Of a stretch of DNA of 64,000 bases, positions 47,234 to 55,777 are shown piece after piece; positions within the stretch are counted from its first letter, which is position 1, and every line of letters starts with the position of its first letter. Both the position numbers and the translations under genes were made by a program. The notes beneath the pieces were generated by a model, which worked only from the letters and a program-made list of their open reading frames with translations, had not been told where the DNA came from and searched no databases. This DNA comes from Paracoccus acridae (GTDB taxonomy: Bacteria; Pseudomonadota; Alphaproteobacteria; Rhodobacterales; Rhodobacteraceae), in contig NZ_BMIV01000001.1 in the NCBI RefSeq assembly GCF_014642735.1, positions 335,499 through 399,498 on the forward strand. Direction: 5' to 3'.

Positions 47234-48292
47234 CTAGCCGCGTTCGTCGGACCCGAACAGCCCGCGAAGCCCCCGCGTGACAAGGTTGCCGACCTTGGGC
47301 CGCGGCTGGGCCAGGAAGGGCAGGGGACGGCAGACCTCCATCGCGGCAATGCCCACACGGGCGGTCAGGGCGCCGTTCACCACGCCTTCGCCGAAGCGGC
47401 GCGAGACCTTGGACAGGATCCCGCCGCCTGCCACGGTCTCGATCAGGTCGTCGCCTGCCGCCACCGCACCGGTTGCGACCAGATGGGTGATGACCGTGCG
47501 CGCCAGCCGCCAGCCGCCCACGGCCCCCGCGCGCCCGCCATAGATCTCGGCCATGCGGCGGATCATGCGCAGGTTCGCGGCCAGGGCGGCGGCGACATCG
47601 GCAAGGGCCAGGGGGATCAGCGCGGTGGCGGTGGCCACGGTGCGGGCGGCGGCCTCGATTTCCCGGCGGGCGTTCTGGTCCAGGTTGGCCAGCAGTTCCG
47701 TTTCCGCCATGGTCAGCAGGGTGCGGGCGTCGAAGGCATCGCCGCGATTGTCGGCCAGCCGCTTGCGGTTCCATTCCAGTTCCGGCCGGTCGCGATAAAG
47801 CGCCAGCAGATCGTCGGTGACCGCGCGGGCCTTGTCCATGCTGTCGTCGGCCAGGGCCATGCCCGCGCGCCGCTGGATCGCGTCGATCTTGGCAAACCGC
47901 GCCCAGGCCCGGTATTCGCGCCAGGCCATGCCCAGTGCCGCCAGCGTGAACAGCGCGAACAGCGCCACCCCGATCCATCCCAGCACCGGATAGCGGTTCA
48001 ACAGGTCGTTGATGAAGTTCAGCGCCGCGATGGACAGAAGAAAGGTGAACAGCGCCACGCCCGAATTGATGAAGAAGCGGGTCAGCTTCGACGGGGGGCG
48101 CCCGACAAGGCGGGTCACCATCTCCATCGTGCGGGGGCGGGGCAGCAGGGGATCGGCCGCGTCGATGGGCGGGGCATCGGCGGGGTTCAGGGTATCGTCC
48201 CGCGCCTCGGACGCAGGGGCGGTGCGGGGTTCGGCCTGCGGCGCGTCCAGTTCGATCAGGACGGGACCGCGATTGCGGGGGGTGTCGCTCAT
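47234..48292 (-). CDS. ycjF: YcjF family (DUF697) membrane protein
   Basis: A 352-residue protein with an acidic Pro/Ala-rich N-terminus, two membrane helices (about residues 80-97 and 109-128), and a C-terminal DUF697 region with a third hydrophobic stretch. This plan matches E. coli YcjF, which pairs with the GTPase-like YcjX. Function is unclear (a link to envelope stress is known for the E. coli pair). It overlaps the ycjX stop by 4 bases. Confidence 0.85.
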   Translation of the reverse strand: MSDTPRNRGPVLIELDAPQAEPRTAPASEARDDTLNPADAPPIDAADPLLPRPRTMEMVTRLVGRPPSKLTRFFINSGVALFTFLLSIAALNFINDLLNRYPVLGWIGVALFALFTLAALGMAWREYRAWARFAKIDAIQRRAGMALADDSMDKARAVTDDLLALYRDRPELEWNRKRLADNRGDAFDARTLLTMAETELLANLDQNARREIEAAARTVATATALIPLALADVAAALAANLRMIRRMAEIYGGRAGAVGGWRLARTVITHLVATGAVAAGDDLIETVAGGGILSKVSRRFGEGVVNGALTARVGIAAMEVCRPLPFLAQPRPKVGNLVTRGLRGLFGSDERG

Positions 48293-49656
48293 AGCCGGTC
48301 TCCGATCAGGAATTCGGCGGCGCGGTCCAGCCGGATATGGGGCGGGCCATCGCCGGGCCGGGCGGTCATGGGTGCCGGGGCAAAGTTCATGATCGCGTAA
48401 TCGCCGTCCAGCCAGTCCTGCGCCCCGTCGCGGGCCGGATGCAGCAGGGCGGCGGGATCGGCGGGAAGCTCGCCCGGATAGAAGGCCGCCTGCCGCCCGT
48501 CTATCAGCCGGCCGCGCACGGCGGGCAGATCCTCGCCATTCTGGGGGATCCTGTCCTCGGTCGTGGCGCGCAGGGCGGCGATGGACATGGCCTCGGTCCG
48601 GGCGCCGCTGAAGTCGGCGCGGTCACGGGCCTCGCGCAGCATGGCGGACAGGATCGCGGTCAGGCGGTTGTGCTGGACATGATGCAGGTGGTCGGCCTTG
48701 GTGGCGGCGAACAGGATGCGTTCGACGCGCCGTGTGCCCAGAAGCTGCGCCAGCCAGCCGGCGCGGCCGGGACGGAAGGCCGTCAGGATGTCGGCCATGG
48801 CGCGGCGCATATCCTCGACCGCCCTTGGCCCCTGGTGGATCGCGCCCAGCACATCGACCAGCACCACCTGCCGGTCGATGCGGGCGAAGTGTTCGCGGAA
48901 GAAGGGTTTCACCACGCGCGACTTGTAGGCGTCGAAGCGGCGGCGGAATTCCTTGTGCAGCCGCCCGCCGTCAAAGGTGGCGGGCAGGGGGGCGAAGGTC
49001 AGCGCGGGCGATCCCTCCATTTCACCGGGAATCAGGAAGCGGCCGGGGGTGCAGTCGGACCAGCCAGCGTCCCGCGCGGCGTGCAGATGCGCGGTATAGG
49101 TCGCGGCCAGACCCTGCGCGGTGGGTTCGTCGAAGCGGTCTCCGTCAAGGCCCGCAAGCGCCGCCTGGTATTCGTCGGCGCCGGGGCGGCCCGTCATGCG
49201 GTCCAGAACCTCGGCCGACCATTCGCTGAATTCCCGTTCCATCAGGCGCAGATCCAGCAGCCATTCGCCGGGGTAATCCACGATGTCCAGGTGCAGGGTG
49301 CGCGGGCCGGTCAGCCCGCCCAGCAGGCCCCGGCTGTCCAGCCGCAGCGACAGGCGCAACTGGCTGACATGGCGCGTGCCTTCCGGCCAGTGCGGTTGCG
49401 GGCCGGTCAGGGCGGCCAGGTGGCGTTCAAAATCGAAGCGCGGCACGGTGTCGTCGGGCTGGGGTTGCAGCCAGGCGGTCTTGAGGCTGCCATCGGCCGC
49501 GGCGCGCAGGGCGTGCATCCGTCCCCGGTCCATCAGGTTCGCGACCAGCGAAGTGATGAAGACCGTCTTTCCCGCCCGGCTCAGGCCCGTGACGCCCAGC
49601 CGGATGACCGGATCGCCCAGACCGATGCCTGCCATGATGCTGCTGCCGATACCCAT
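48289..49656 (-). CDS. ycjX: YcjX family nucleotide-binding protein
   Basis: A P-loop protein of 455 residues (E. coli YcjX is 465). The P-loop GLSRAGKT is at residues 24-31; later segments LDIVDYPGEWLLD (about 129-141) and VVLVDVLGAIHQG serve as switch-like regions. The GTPase-type core lies in a DUF463 protein and works with YcjF, whose gene follows. Transcribed divergently from hrpB across 113 bases. Confidence 0.9.
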   Translation of the reverse strand: MGIGSSIMAGIGLGDPVIRLGVTGLSRAGKTVFITSLVANLMDRGRMHALRAAADGSLKTAWLQPQPDDTVPRFDFERHLAALTGPQPHWPEGTRHVSQLRLSLRLDSRGLLGGLTGPRTLHLDIVDYPGEWLLDLRLMEREFSEWSAEVLDRMTGRPGADEYQAALAGLDGDRFDEPTAQGLAATYTAHLHAARDAGWSDCTPGRFLIPGEMEGSPALTFAPLPATFDGGRLHKEFRRRFDAYKSRVVKPFFREHFARIDRQVVLVDVLGAIHQGPRAVEDMRRAMADILTAFRPGRAGWLAQLLGTRRVERILFAATKADHLHHVQHNRLTAILSAMLREARDRADFSGARTEAMSIAALRATTEDRIPQNGEDLPAVRGRLIDGRQAAFYPGELPADPAALLHPARDGAQDWLDGDYAIMNFAPAPMTARPGDGPPHIRLDRAAEFLIGDRL

Positions 49657-49769
49657 TCCGCCTGCCTGTTTCTTGCCGTCTTTGCCGGAAGATAGGCTCC
49701 GGTAATGGGTTTGAATAGGGCGGCGGGCCGGGGTTCCGCTTGGCCCGCCGTTGCGACATAACGCGGGCC

Positions 49770-52229
49770 ATGCTGGATCGGTTGCCCATCGACGATGTTC
49801 TTGCGCCGCTGTGCGACGCGCTGGCCGCGCATGGCCGTGCGGTGCTTGTGGCGCCGCCGGGGGCGGGCAAGACGACGCGGGTGCCGCTGGCGTTGCTGGA
49901 CCGGGTGGCGGGCAAGGTCGTGATGCTGGAACCGCGCCGCCTGGCCGCGCGCGCCGCAGCCGAGCGTCTGGCCGAGCAGTTGGGCGAAGGCGTCGGCACG
50001 CGCGTCGGTTACCGGATGCGCGGCGAATCGGTGCCGGGCAGCCGGATCGAGGTCGTGACCGAGGGCATCCTGACGCGGATGATCCAGTCCGATCCTTCGC
50101 TGGAAGGGATCGGCTGCGTGATCTTCGACGAATTCCACGAACGCAGCCTGAACGCCGACCTGGGCCTGGCGCTGGTGTGGGAGGCGCGCAGCGCGCTGCG
50201 CGAGGATCTGGCGGTGCTGGTGATGTCCGCCACGCTGGAGGCCGAGCCGGTCGCCGCCCTTCTGGACGACGCGCCGGTGATCCGCTCCGAGGGGCGGGCC
50301 TTTCCGGTCGAGACCCGCTGGCTGCCCCGCCCGCTGCCTGCAGGCGCGCGGCTGGTGGACGAGGCCGCGCGGCTGATCGCCCAGGCCGAGGCCGAGACGC
50401 GCGACACCGGCGGCACGATCCTGGCCTTTCTGCCGGGCGAGGGTGAGATCCGCCGCGTCATGGCGCAGCTTGGCGATGGGTGCGAGGTGCTGCCGCTTTA
50501 TGGCGCCCTGAAGCCTGCGGAACAGCGCGCGGCACTTGCCCCGCCGGGCGGGCGGCGCCGGATCGTGCTGGCCACCGCGATAGCCGAGACTTCGCTGACC
50601 ATCCCGGCTGTGCGGGTGGTGGTCGATGCGGGCCGGGCGCGGCGGGCGCGGTTCGATCCGGGGTCGGGCATGTCGCGGCTGGTAACGGAACGCGTCAGCC
50701 GGGCCGAGGCCGATCAGCGCCGGGGCCGCGCGGGCCGCGTGGCGCCGGGCATCTGCTATCGCCTGTGGGCGCGGGCCGAGGAAGGCGCGCTGCCCGCCTT
50801 TGCCCCGCCCGAGATCGCTGTCGCCGATCTGGCGGGGCTTGCGCTGGAACTGGCGGCCTGGGGGTCCGAGCCGGGCGACCTGGCCTTCCTGACGCCCCCG
50901 CCCGAGGGCGCCCTGGCCGAGGCTCGCGCCCTGCTGCGGGGGCTCGAGGCGCTGGACGCGGGGGGCCGCATCACCGATCACGGCCGTGCCCTGGCGCGCC
51001 TGCCGCTGCATCCCCGGCTGGCGCATATGCTGCTGCGCGCGAGACCCGAGGCGGCGCATGTGGCGGCGCTGCTGTCGGGCCGCGATCCCCTGCGCGGCGC
51101 GCCGGTGGATCTGGCGCTGCGGCTGGCGGCGCTGCGCGATCCCAGGGGCTTTGCGGCGCGGCATCCCTATGAGGCGAACCGGGCGGTGATCCAGCAAATC
51201 CGGGACGAGGCCGCGCGGTTGCGGCGGCTGGTTGCGTCCCGCGATGGCGGGGGGTCGTCTGCCCCCCGCACCCCCCGAGGATATTTGCGCGAAGAAGAAC
51301 TGGGAGGCGCGGTATCGCTGGCCTATCCCGACCGGATCGGGCTGCGGCGCAAGGGGGATGATCCGCGATTTGTGCTGTCGGGCGGCAAGGGCGCCGTTAT
51401 GGATGCAGGCGATCCCATGGCCGGGCAGCGGCTGATCGTCGCGGTCGATCTGGACGGGGATCAGCGCGAGGCACGCGTCCGCATGGCCGCGCGGCTGGAT
51501 GAAGGCGACTTGCGCGCGCTTCATGGCGATCGGATCGAGGTGGCCGAGATCTGTGAATGGTCGCGCCGCGAAGGGCGCCTCATGGCGCGGGTGCAGGAAC
51601 GGCTGGGGGCGCTGGTCCTGTCGGATCGCGCCTGGGCGGATGCGCCGCCCGAGGCCGTGGCGCGGGCGGCGCTGGAAGGATTGCGGCTGGACGGACTGCC
51701 CTGGACGCCGGCTGCGGCCCGGCTGCGGGCGCGGATTGCGCTGCTGCCCGATCTGGGGCCAGTGGACGATACAAGCCTGCTGGCCGATGCGGGCTGGCTG
51801 CTGCCTTGGCTGGGGCGCGCCCGGACGCTGGCCGACCTGCGCGCGCTGGATCTGGTGGAACCGTTGAAGGCGCGCATCGGCTGGGACGGCCAGCAGCGGC
51901 TGGACCGCGAGGTTCCGGCGCATTTCGTCACGCCCCTGGGCCGCAAGGTGCCCATCGACTATGACCACGAGCAGCCTTCCATCGAGCTGCGCCTGCAGGA
52001 GTTGTTCGGCGTGACGCGGCATCCGGTCGTAGGTGGGCGGCCCCTGCGGATCAGCCTGCTGTCGCCCGGCGGCAAGCCCGTGCAGGTGACGACCGACCTG
52101 CCGGGGTTCTGGGCGTCATCCTATGCCGATGTCAGGAAGGACATGCGCGGCCGCTATCCCCGCCACCCCTGGCCCGAGGACCCGCGCGAGGCCGATCCCA
52201 CGACGCGGGCCAAGCCGCGCGGGACCTAG
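49770..52229 (+). CDS. hrpB: ATP-dependent helicase HrpB
   Basis: DExH-box helicase of 819 residues. Walker A APPGAGKTT is at residues 28-36, the DEFH box near 120-123, SATLE follows, and QRRGRAGR is motif VI near 316-323. The C-terminal HrpB domain has the LAYPDRIGLRR motif. Unusually, residues about 492-510 (DGGGSSAPRTPRGYLREEE) are encoded by a copy of the GC-rich hairpin repeat seen elsewhere in the window, and the frame stays open across it. HrpB's cellular role is poorly defined. The start is the ATG at 49770; an upstream one at 49740 would add ten residues. Confidence 0.93.
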   Translation: MLDRLPIDDVLAPLCDALAAHGRAVLVAPPGAGKTTRVPLALLDRVAGKVVMLEPRRLAARAAAERLAEQLGEGVGTRVGYRMRGESVPGSRIEVVTEGILTRMIQSDPSLEGIGCVIFDEFHERSLNADLGLALVWEARSALREDLAVLVMSATLEAEPVAALLDDAPVIRSEGRAFPVETRWLPRPLPAGARLVDEAARLIAQAEAETRDTGGTILAFLPGEGEIRRVMAQLGDGCEVLPLYGALKPAEQRAALAPPGGRRRIVLATAIAETSLTIPAVRVVVDAGRARRARFDPGSGMSRLVTERVSRAEADQRRGRAGRVAPGICYRLWARAEEGALPAFAPPEIAVADLAGLALELAAWGSEPGDLAFLTPPPEGALAEARALLRGLEALDAGGRITDHGRALARLPLHPRLAHMLLRARPEAAHVAALLSGRDPLRGAPVDLALRLAALRDPRGFAARHPYEANRAVIQQIRDEAARLRRLVASRDGGGSSAPRTPRGYLREEELGGAVSLAYPDRIGLRRKGDDPRFVLSGGKGAVMDAGDPMAGQRLIVAVDLDGDQREARVRMAARLDEGDLRALHGDRIEVAEICEWSRREGRLMARVQERLGALVLSDRAWADAPPEAVARAALEGLRLDGLPWTPAAARLRARIALLPDLGPVDDTSLLADAGWLLPWLGRARTLADLRALDLVEPLKARIGWDGQQRLDREVPAHFVTPLGRKVPIDYDHEQPSIELRLQELFGVTRHPVVGGRPLRISLLSPGGKPVQVTTDLPGFWASSYADVRKDMRGRYPRHPWPEDPREADPTTRAKPRGT
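51247..51296 (+). repeat. GATATTTG-type hairpin element inside hrpB, copy B
   Basis: A perfect 8-pair stem GCGGGGGG/CCCCCCGC with loop TCGTCTG (51247-51269) is followed by ACCCCCCGAGGATATTTG and CGCGAAGAAG. It agrees with copies A, C and D in stem, spacing and tail but lies in coding sequence. It keeps the hrpB frame. Confidence 0.7.
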
Positions 52230-52241
52230 TCGCCCCAGGAT

Positions 52242-52577
52242 CTAATCGACGGCGCGAATCAGCGCCTTGTCCAGCACCCGCAGCACCTGCGCCAGATCAT
52301 GGCCGCGCTTCAGGATGCGCCCGTCCATGGCGATCACGGAATAGGCGCCCTGGGCGTTGCGCAAGCGGGGGCGCTTTTCGATCCGATACAAGGGATGTTC
52401 GGTCGCGCGGCGGAAAACGCTGAAGACGGCGGCGTCGCGCAGGAAGGACATGGCATAGTCGCGCCATTCCCCCGCAGCGACAAAGCGGCCATAAACCGAC
52501 AGGATCAGCGACAGTTCCGCCCGGTCGAAGACGACGCGATCAGGGGCGGGATGATACGGCGGGCCTGCATCCATCAT
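52242..52577 (-). CDS. DUF2794 family protein
   Basis: A 111-residue protein of DUF2794, a family known mainly from alphaproteobacteria and of unknown function. The conserved core is VVFDRAELSLILSVYGRFVAAGEWRDYAMSFL, FSVFRRATEHPLYRIEKRP, and ILKRGHDLAQVLRVLDKAL. The start is uncertain: ATG at 52577, 52574 or 52601, none with a ribosome site. It is convergent with hrpB, 12 bases apart. Confidence 0.85.
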   Translation of the reverse strand: MMDAGPPYHPAPDRVVFDRAELSLILSVYGRFVAAGEWRDYAMSFLRDAAVFSVFRRATEHPLYRIEKRPRLRNAQGAYSVIAMDGRILKRGHDLAQVLRVLDKALIRAVD

Positions 52578-52637
52578 GACAGGATGGTGACAGCCCGCCA
52601 TGCGACTGGCAATGCCGAAAAGGACCCTATCCGGCGA

Positions 52638-52925
52638 TCAATAGCAGCTGACCTTCTCGATCCTGCCGGTGCTGCCGTATTCGATGTTCAGACGCTCGGG
52701 CCGGAAGTCCGAGGTCACGGCATCGTTGGGGCCGATCTGGCGGGTGCCGATGGGGAAGGTCATCGCCGCCAGGACCGACACCGGCTGGCCCACCAGCCCC
52801 TGATAGGCCGAGGCCCGGCAGTCATCGGGCGGCGCCGCATCGGGCAGGGGCTGGACGGGCAGCGGTTCGCAGGCGGCCAGAAGGGCCGCGGCGGACAGTC
52901 CAAGAAGCAGGGCTTTGGTATTCAT
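52638..52925 (-). CDS. I78 family peptidase-inhibitor lipoprotein
   Basis: A 95-residue lipoprotein. The signal peptide ends in a lipobox LAAC with Cys19. The mature part has the I78 inhibitor pattern: YQGLVGQPVSVL then RQIGPNDAVTSDFRPERLNIEYGSTGRIEKVSCY, with the RLNI-Y strand near the C-terminus. I78 proteins inhibit serine proteases of fungal origin; bacterial members are envelope lipoproteins of unclear target. It is preceded by a paralogue ending 4 bases upstream. Confidence 0.82.
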   Translation of the reverse strand: MNTKALLLGLSAAALLAACEPLPVQPLPDAAPPDDCRASAYQGLVGQPVSVLAAMTFPIGTRQIGPNDAVTSDFRPERLNIEYGSTGRIEKVSCY

Positions 52926-52929
52926 GATG

Positions 52930-53298
52930 TCATCCGCAATCGACGTTGGTGATGGTTCCCGCTGCATCCAGGCGGAAGACGATCCGGTTGGGGTCGTATT
53001 CCTGCGGCTCGATCCCGCGGTATTCGACGACCCGATAGTCCTTGGTGATGCCCAGGGTCGGGATCACGCTGCCCGGCTGGCCCACGGTCGAGGCATAGTT
53101 CTTGTTGGCCCCGCACAGGTCGGGCTTGCGTTCCGTCAGGCCCGTCACGCCCAGGACCGGTTCGGGCGCAGGCGGGACATAGGCCACGGGGGCGGGTGCC
53201 GGCATCGGCATGGGTGCAGGCGCAGGCGCCGGAGGCATGCAGGCCGACACCAGCGTGGCGGCGGCAATCAGCGGCAGCAGAAAGGTCGTGGTCTTCAT
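52930..53298 (-). CDS. I78 family peptidase-inhibitor lipoprotein, paralogue
   Basis: A 122-residue lipoprotein with Cys20 in the lipobox VSAC, followed by a Pro/Ala-rich linker (about residues 22-45). The I78-like domain contains CGANKNYASTVGQPGSVI and IEPQEYDPNRIVFRLDAAGTITNVDCG. It shares the Cys-Val-Gly-Gln pattern and end with the next gene (52638-52925), a tandem duplicate that has diverged. First gene of the pair, on the same mRNA. Confidence 0.78.
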   Translation of the reverse strand: MKTTTFLLPLIAAATLVSACMPPAPAPAPMPMPAPAPVAYVPPAPEPVLGVTGLTERKPDLCGANKNYASTVGQPGSVIPTLGITKDYRVVEYRGIEPQEYDPNRIVFRLDAAGTITNVDCG

Positions 53299-53362
53299 GA
53301 TGGTCTGTGTTCCCTCGGGGTGCCCGTCTGTCGCGGGGTTGTGGCGCGATGATACAGGCACC

Positions 53363-53388
53363 GCCGGGGCTTGAGAAGGCGCCCCGGC
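53363..53388 (-). terminator. Hairpin between the TetR gene and the I78 lipoproteins
   Basis: A perfect 8-pair stem GCCGGGGC/GCCCCGGC with a 10-base loop lies 14 bases beyond the TetR stop. No T-run follows, so it is a possible factor-dependent terminator or mRNA 3' end. Confidence 0.4.
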
Positions 53389-53401
53389 CGTCACGATTGC
53401 A

Positions 53402-54052
53402 TCACCGGCTGCCGGCGCTCAGAAGAAGTTCGGCCGGGGCGGGCAGGGCCGCCTTCAGGAACAGGTGGGCTGCGGATTGCGATATGGCCTGGATATCGCT
53501 GTTCGAAGGAAAGTTCTGCCGGTCGCGCAGCAACGCATCCATCAGCCCTGCGCTTGCCAGGGCAATCAGCTGTTCGGCAGCGATCCTGGTATCCTCGATG
53601 CAAAGCTGGCCGGACTGGACCCAGCGCACCAGATACGGACGGATGGCGTCATGCACGATGTGCAGGACCCGGTCGTGGAAGTTGGCCGACAGGGCGGCGA
53701 AGCGCCGCGCCTCGGCCACATGGATGCGATAAAGACGCACCCGGTCCGGGTCGGCCAGCCATTCCGCGATTCGGGCGGTCATCAGCGGTATGGCCTGCCG
53801 GGGGTGCAGGTCATCGGGAATGTCCAGGGTGAAGCCGCCGTCGAGGCGGTCGGCCTCGGCCCGCATGGCTTCCTGGAACATGCGCGACTTGTCTGGAAAG
53901 TAGCTGTAGAGCGTCGCCTTCGAGACATTCGCGGCCCGGGCGATGTCATCGACGCTGGCCCCGGCATAGCCGTCGCGCAGAAAGATCGCGGTCGCCCCCC
54001 GTATGACCTGACTGAACTTGCGACCTTGGCTAACGGCCTGAGACTTCGACAT
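53402..54052 (-). CDS. TetR/AcrR family transcriptional regulator
   Basis: A 216-residue repressor. The N-terminal helix-turn-helix is typical: ATAIFLRDGYAGASVDDIARAANVSKATLYSYFPDKSRMF (about residues 20-59, spanning the DNA-binding helices). The remaining helical ligand domain has no recognisable ligand. It stands divergent from the glutamate dehydrogenase gene, 228 bases away, with inverted repeats in the gap. The I78 genes downstream or glutamate dehydrogenase may be targets. Confidence 0.88.
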   Translation of the reverse strand: MSKSQAVSQGRKFSQVIRGATAIFLRDGYAGASVDDIARAANVSKATLYSYFPDKSRMFQEAMRAEADRLDGGFTLDIPDDLHPRQAIPLMTARIAEWLADPDRVRLYRIHVAEARRFAALSANFHDRVLHIVHDAIRPYLVRWVQSGQLCIEDTRIAAEQLIALASAGLMDALLRDRQNFPSNSDIQAISQSAAHLFLKAALPAPAELLLSAGSR

Positions 54053-54070
54053 CTTTCAATTCCCAAATCA

Positions 54071-54090
54071 GCACTGCCTATCATCAGTGC
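54071..54090. promoter_or_regulatory. Inverted repeat upstream of the TetR gene
   Basis: GCACTG-N8-CAGTGC, 18 bases upstream of the TetR start codon. Perfect 6-base arms suit a TetR-family operator. Confidence 0.45.
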
Positions 54091-54096
54091 CGACAG

Positions 54097-54111
54097 GTTC
54101 AATCCCTGAAC
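54097..54111. promoter_or_regulatory. Second inverted repeat in the TetR-glutamate dehydrogenase gap
   Basis: GTTCA-ATCCC-TGAAC, 5-base arms with 5-base spacer, just beyond the first repeat. It could be a second operator. Confidence 0.35.
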
Positions 54112-54210
54112 ATGCCTTCTGGTTGCAAGGGGGTCCGGCAGTTCTGCGGCCGGGTGACGTCATCGGAGCACAGGTTTTTCGGATTTGCCTTGTTTTTGTT
54201 CAAATCGGCC

Positions 54211-54238
54211 TTGGCACCCGTGACCGGGCTGGCATAGC
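54211..54238 (+). promoter_or_regulatory. Possible promoter of the glutamate dehydrogenase gene
   Basis: TTGGCA (54211-54216), 16-base spacer, CATAGC (54233-54238), about 43 bases before the start codon. Weak match; listed because it is well placed. Confidence 0.3.
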
Positions 54239-54280
54239 GTTTCGGACGTCACCAACCGGCCTAACTGTCAGGAGCAGCCG

Positions 54281-55708
54281 ATGACGATCCCCCATACCTC
54301 TTTCCGCGACTCGGTCGAGCGGATGTTCACCCATGCCGCAAGCCTGATGGAGCTTCAGCCGGGGCTGGAGGAAAAGATCCGGGTCTGCAACTCGACCTAT
54401 ACCGTGCGCTTCGGCGTGCGCCTGCGCGGACAGATCCATACCTTCACCGGGTATCGTTCCGTCCATTCGGAACACATGGAGCCCGTGAAGGGCGGCATCC
54501 GCTATTCGCTGGACGTGAACCAGGACGAGGTCGAGGCCCTGGCCGCGCTGATGACCTATAAATGCGCCCTGGTCGAGGTGCCCTTCGGCGGATCGAAGGG
54601 CGGGCTGTGCATCGACCCGCGCGCCTGGAACGAGGACGAGCTGGAGCGCATCACCCGCCGCTTCACCTATGAGCTGTCGCGCAGGAACCTGATCTCGCCC
54701 AGCCAGAACGTGCCCGCGCCCGACATGGGCACCGGGGAACGCGAGATGGCCTGGATGGCCGACGCCTACAAGCGGCTGCATCCCGACGACATCAACGCCA
54801 AGGCCTGCGTCACCGGCAAGCCGCGCCATGCGGGCGGCATCGACGGCCGGGTCGAGGCCACGGGCCGGGGCGTGCAATACGCGCTACGCGAGTTCTTCCG
54901 CCATGACGACGTGATGAAAAGGGCCGGCCTGGAGGGTGGGCTTGCGGGCAAGCGGGTGATCGTGCAGGGCCTGGGCAACGTGGGCTATCACGCGGCGCAG
55001 TTCCTGTCGGCCGAGGACAAGGCCCTGGTCACCTGCGTGATCGAACGCGACGGCGCGATCCGCAACCCGCAGGGGATCAACATCGACGCCCTGCGCGGCC
55101 ATATCCGCGCGACCGGCGGCATCAAGGGCTTCGTCGGCGGCGATTATCGCGAGAACGGCCTGGCCGCGCTGGAGGATGAGTGCGACATCCTGATCCCGGC
55201 GGCGGTGGAAAGCGTGATCCATGCCGGCAACGCCGACAGGATCAACTGCAAGCTGATCATCGAGGCCGCGAACGGCCCCGTCACCGCAGACGCCGACGAG
55301 ATCCTGAAACGCAGGGGAATTGTCATCATCCCCGACATGTATGCCAACGCGGGCGGCGTGACCGTTTCATACTTCGAATGGGTCAAGAACCTGTCCCAGA
55401 TCAGCCTTGGCCGCCTGGAACGCCGCCACGAGGAGGCCCGCGCCCGGATGCTGGTCGAGGAACTGGAGCGGATCTCGGCCGACACGGGTACGAACTTCAA
55501 GCTGGCGACCGGGTTCAAGGATTCCTTCCTGCACGGTGCGGACGAGCTGGATCTGGTCCGGTCAGGCCTGGACGACACCATGCGCGAGGCCTTCAAGAAG
55601 ATGAAGGAGGTGTGGATGTCGAACCCCAAGGTGGATGACATGCGTACCGCGGGCTATGTCGTGGCGATCCGGCGGATCGCGAATGTCTATGGGTCTCTGG
55701 GGCTGTAA
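54281..55708 (+). CDS. Glutamate dehydrogenase family protein
   Basis: Amino-acid dehydrogenase of 475 residues interconverting glutamate and 2-oxoglutarate plus ammonia. The substrate region has PVKGGIRYSLDV and MTYKCALVEVPFGGSKGG (about residues 68-108) with the catalytic Lys. The nucleotide-binding motif GLGNVGYHAA is near residues 226-235, and the later AGGVTVSYFEW is present. It is longer than typical hexameric enzymes of this group, mainly at the C-terminus. NAD or NADP preference cannot be told. AGGAG ribosome site 6 bases before the ATG. Confidence 0.92.
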   Translation: MTIPHTSFRDSVERMFTHAASLMELQPGLEEKIRVCNSTYTVRFGVRLRGQIHTFTGYRSVHSEHMEPVKGGIRYSLDVNQDEVEALAALMTYKCALVEVPFGGSKGGLCIDPRAWNEDELERITRRFTYELSRRNLISPSQNVPAPDMGTGEREMAWMADAYKRLHPDDINAKACVTGKPRHAGGIDGRVEATGRGVQYALREFFRHDDVMKRAGLEGGLAGKRVIVQGLGNVGYHAAQFLSAEDKALVTCVIERDGAIRNPQGINIDALRGHIRATGGIKGFVGGDYRENGLAALEDECDILIPAAVESVIHAGNADRINCKLIIEAANGPVTADADEILKRRGIVIIPDMYANAGGVTVSYFEWVKNLSQISLGRLERRHEEARARMLVEELERISADTGTNFKLATGFKDSFLHGADELDLVRSGLDDTMREAFKKMKEVWMSNPKVDDMRTAGYVVAIRRIANVYGSLGL

Positions 55709-55710
55709 AG

Positions 55711-55770
55711 GGGGCTGGGGGCGCTGCCCCCGTCCTTCGGACTCCCCCGGGATATTTGGGCACAGAAGAT
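55711..55770 (+). repeat. GATATTTG-type GC-rich hairpin element, copy C
   Basis: Directly after the glutamate dehydrogenase stop. GGGGGC/GCCCCC stem with a 3-base loop (55717-55731) is followed by further G/C pairs, then ACTCCCCCGGGATATTTGG and GCACAGAAGATG. It lies between convergent genes, a terminator-like position. Confidence 0.65.
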
Positions 55771-55777
55771 GGAGCCG

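Noticed and set aside
54210..54240. A sigma-54-type promoter before the glutamate dehydrogenase gene (TTGGCAC start).
   Set aside because: The GC half of a sigma-54 site is not found at the required spacing.
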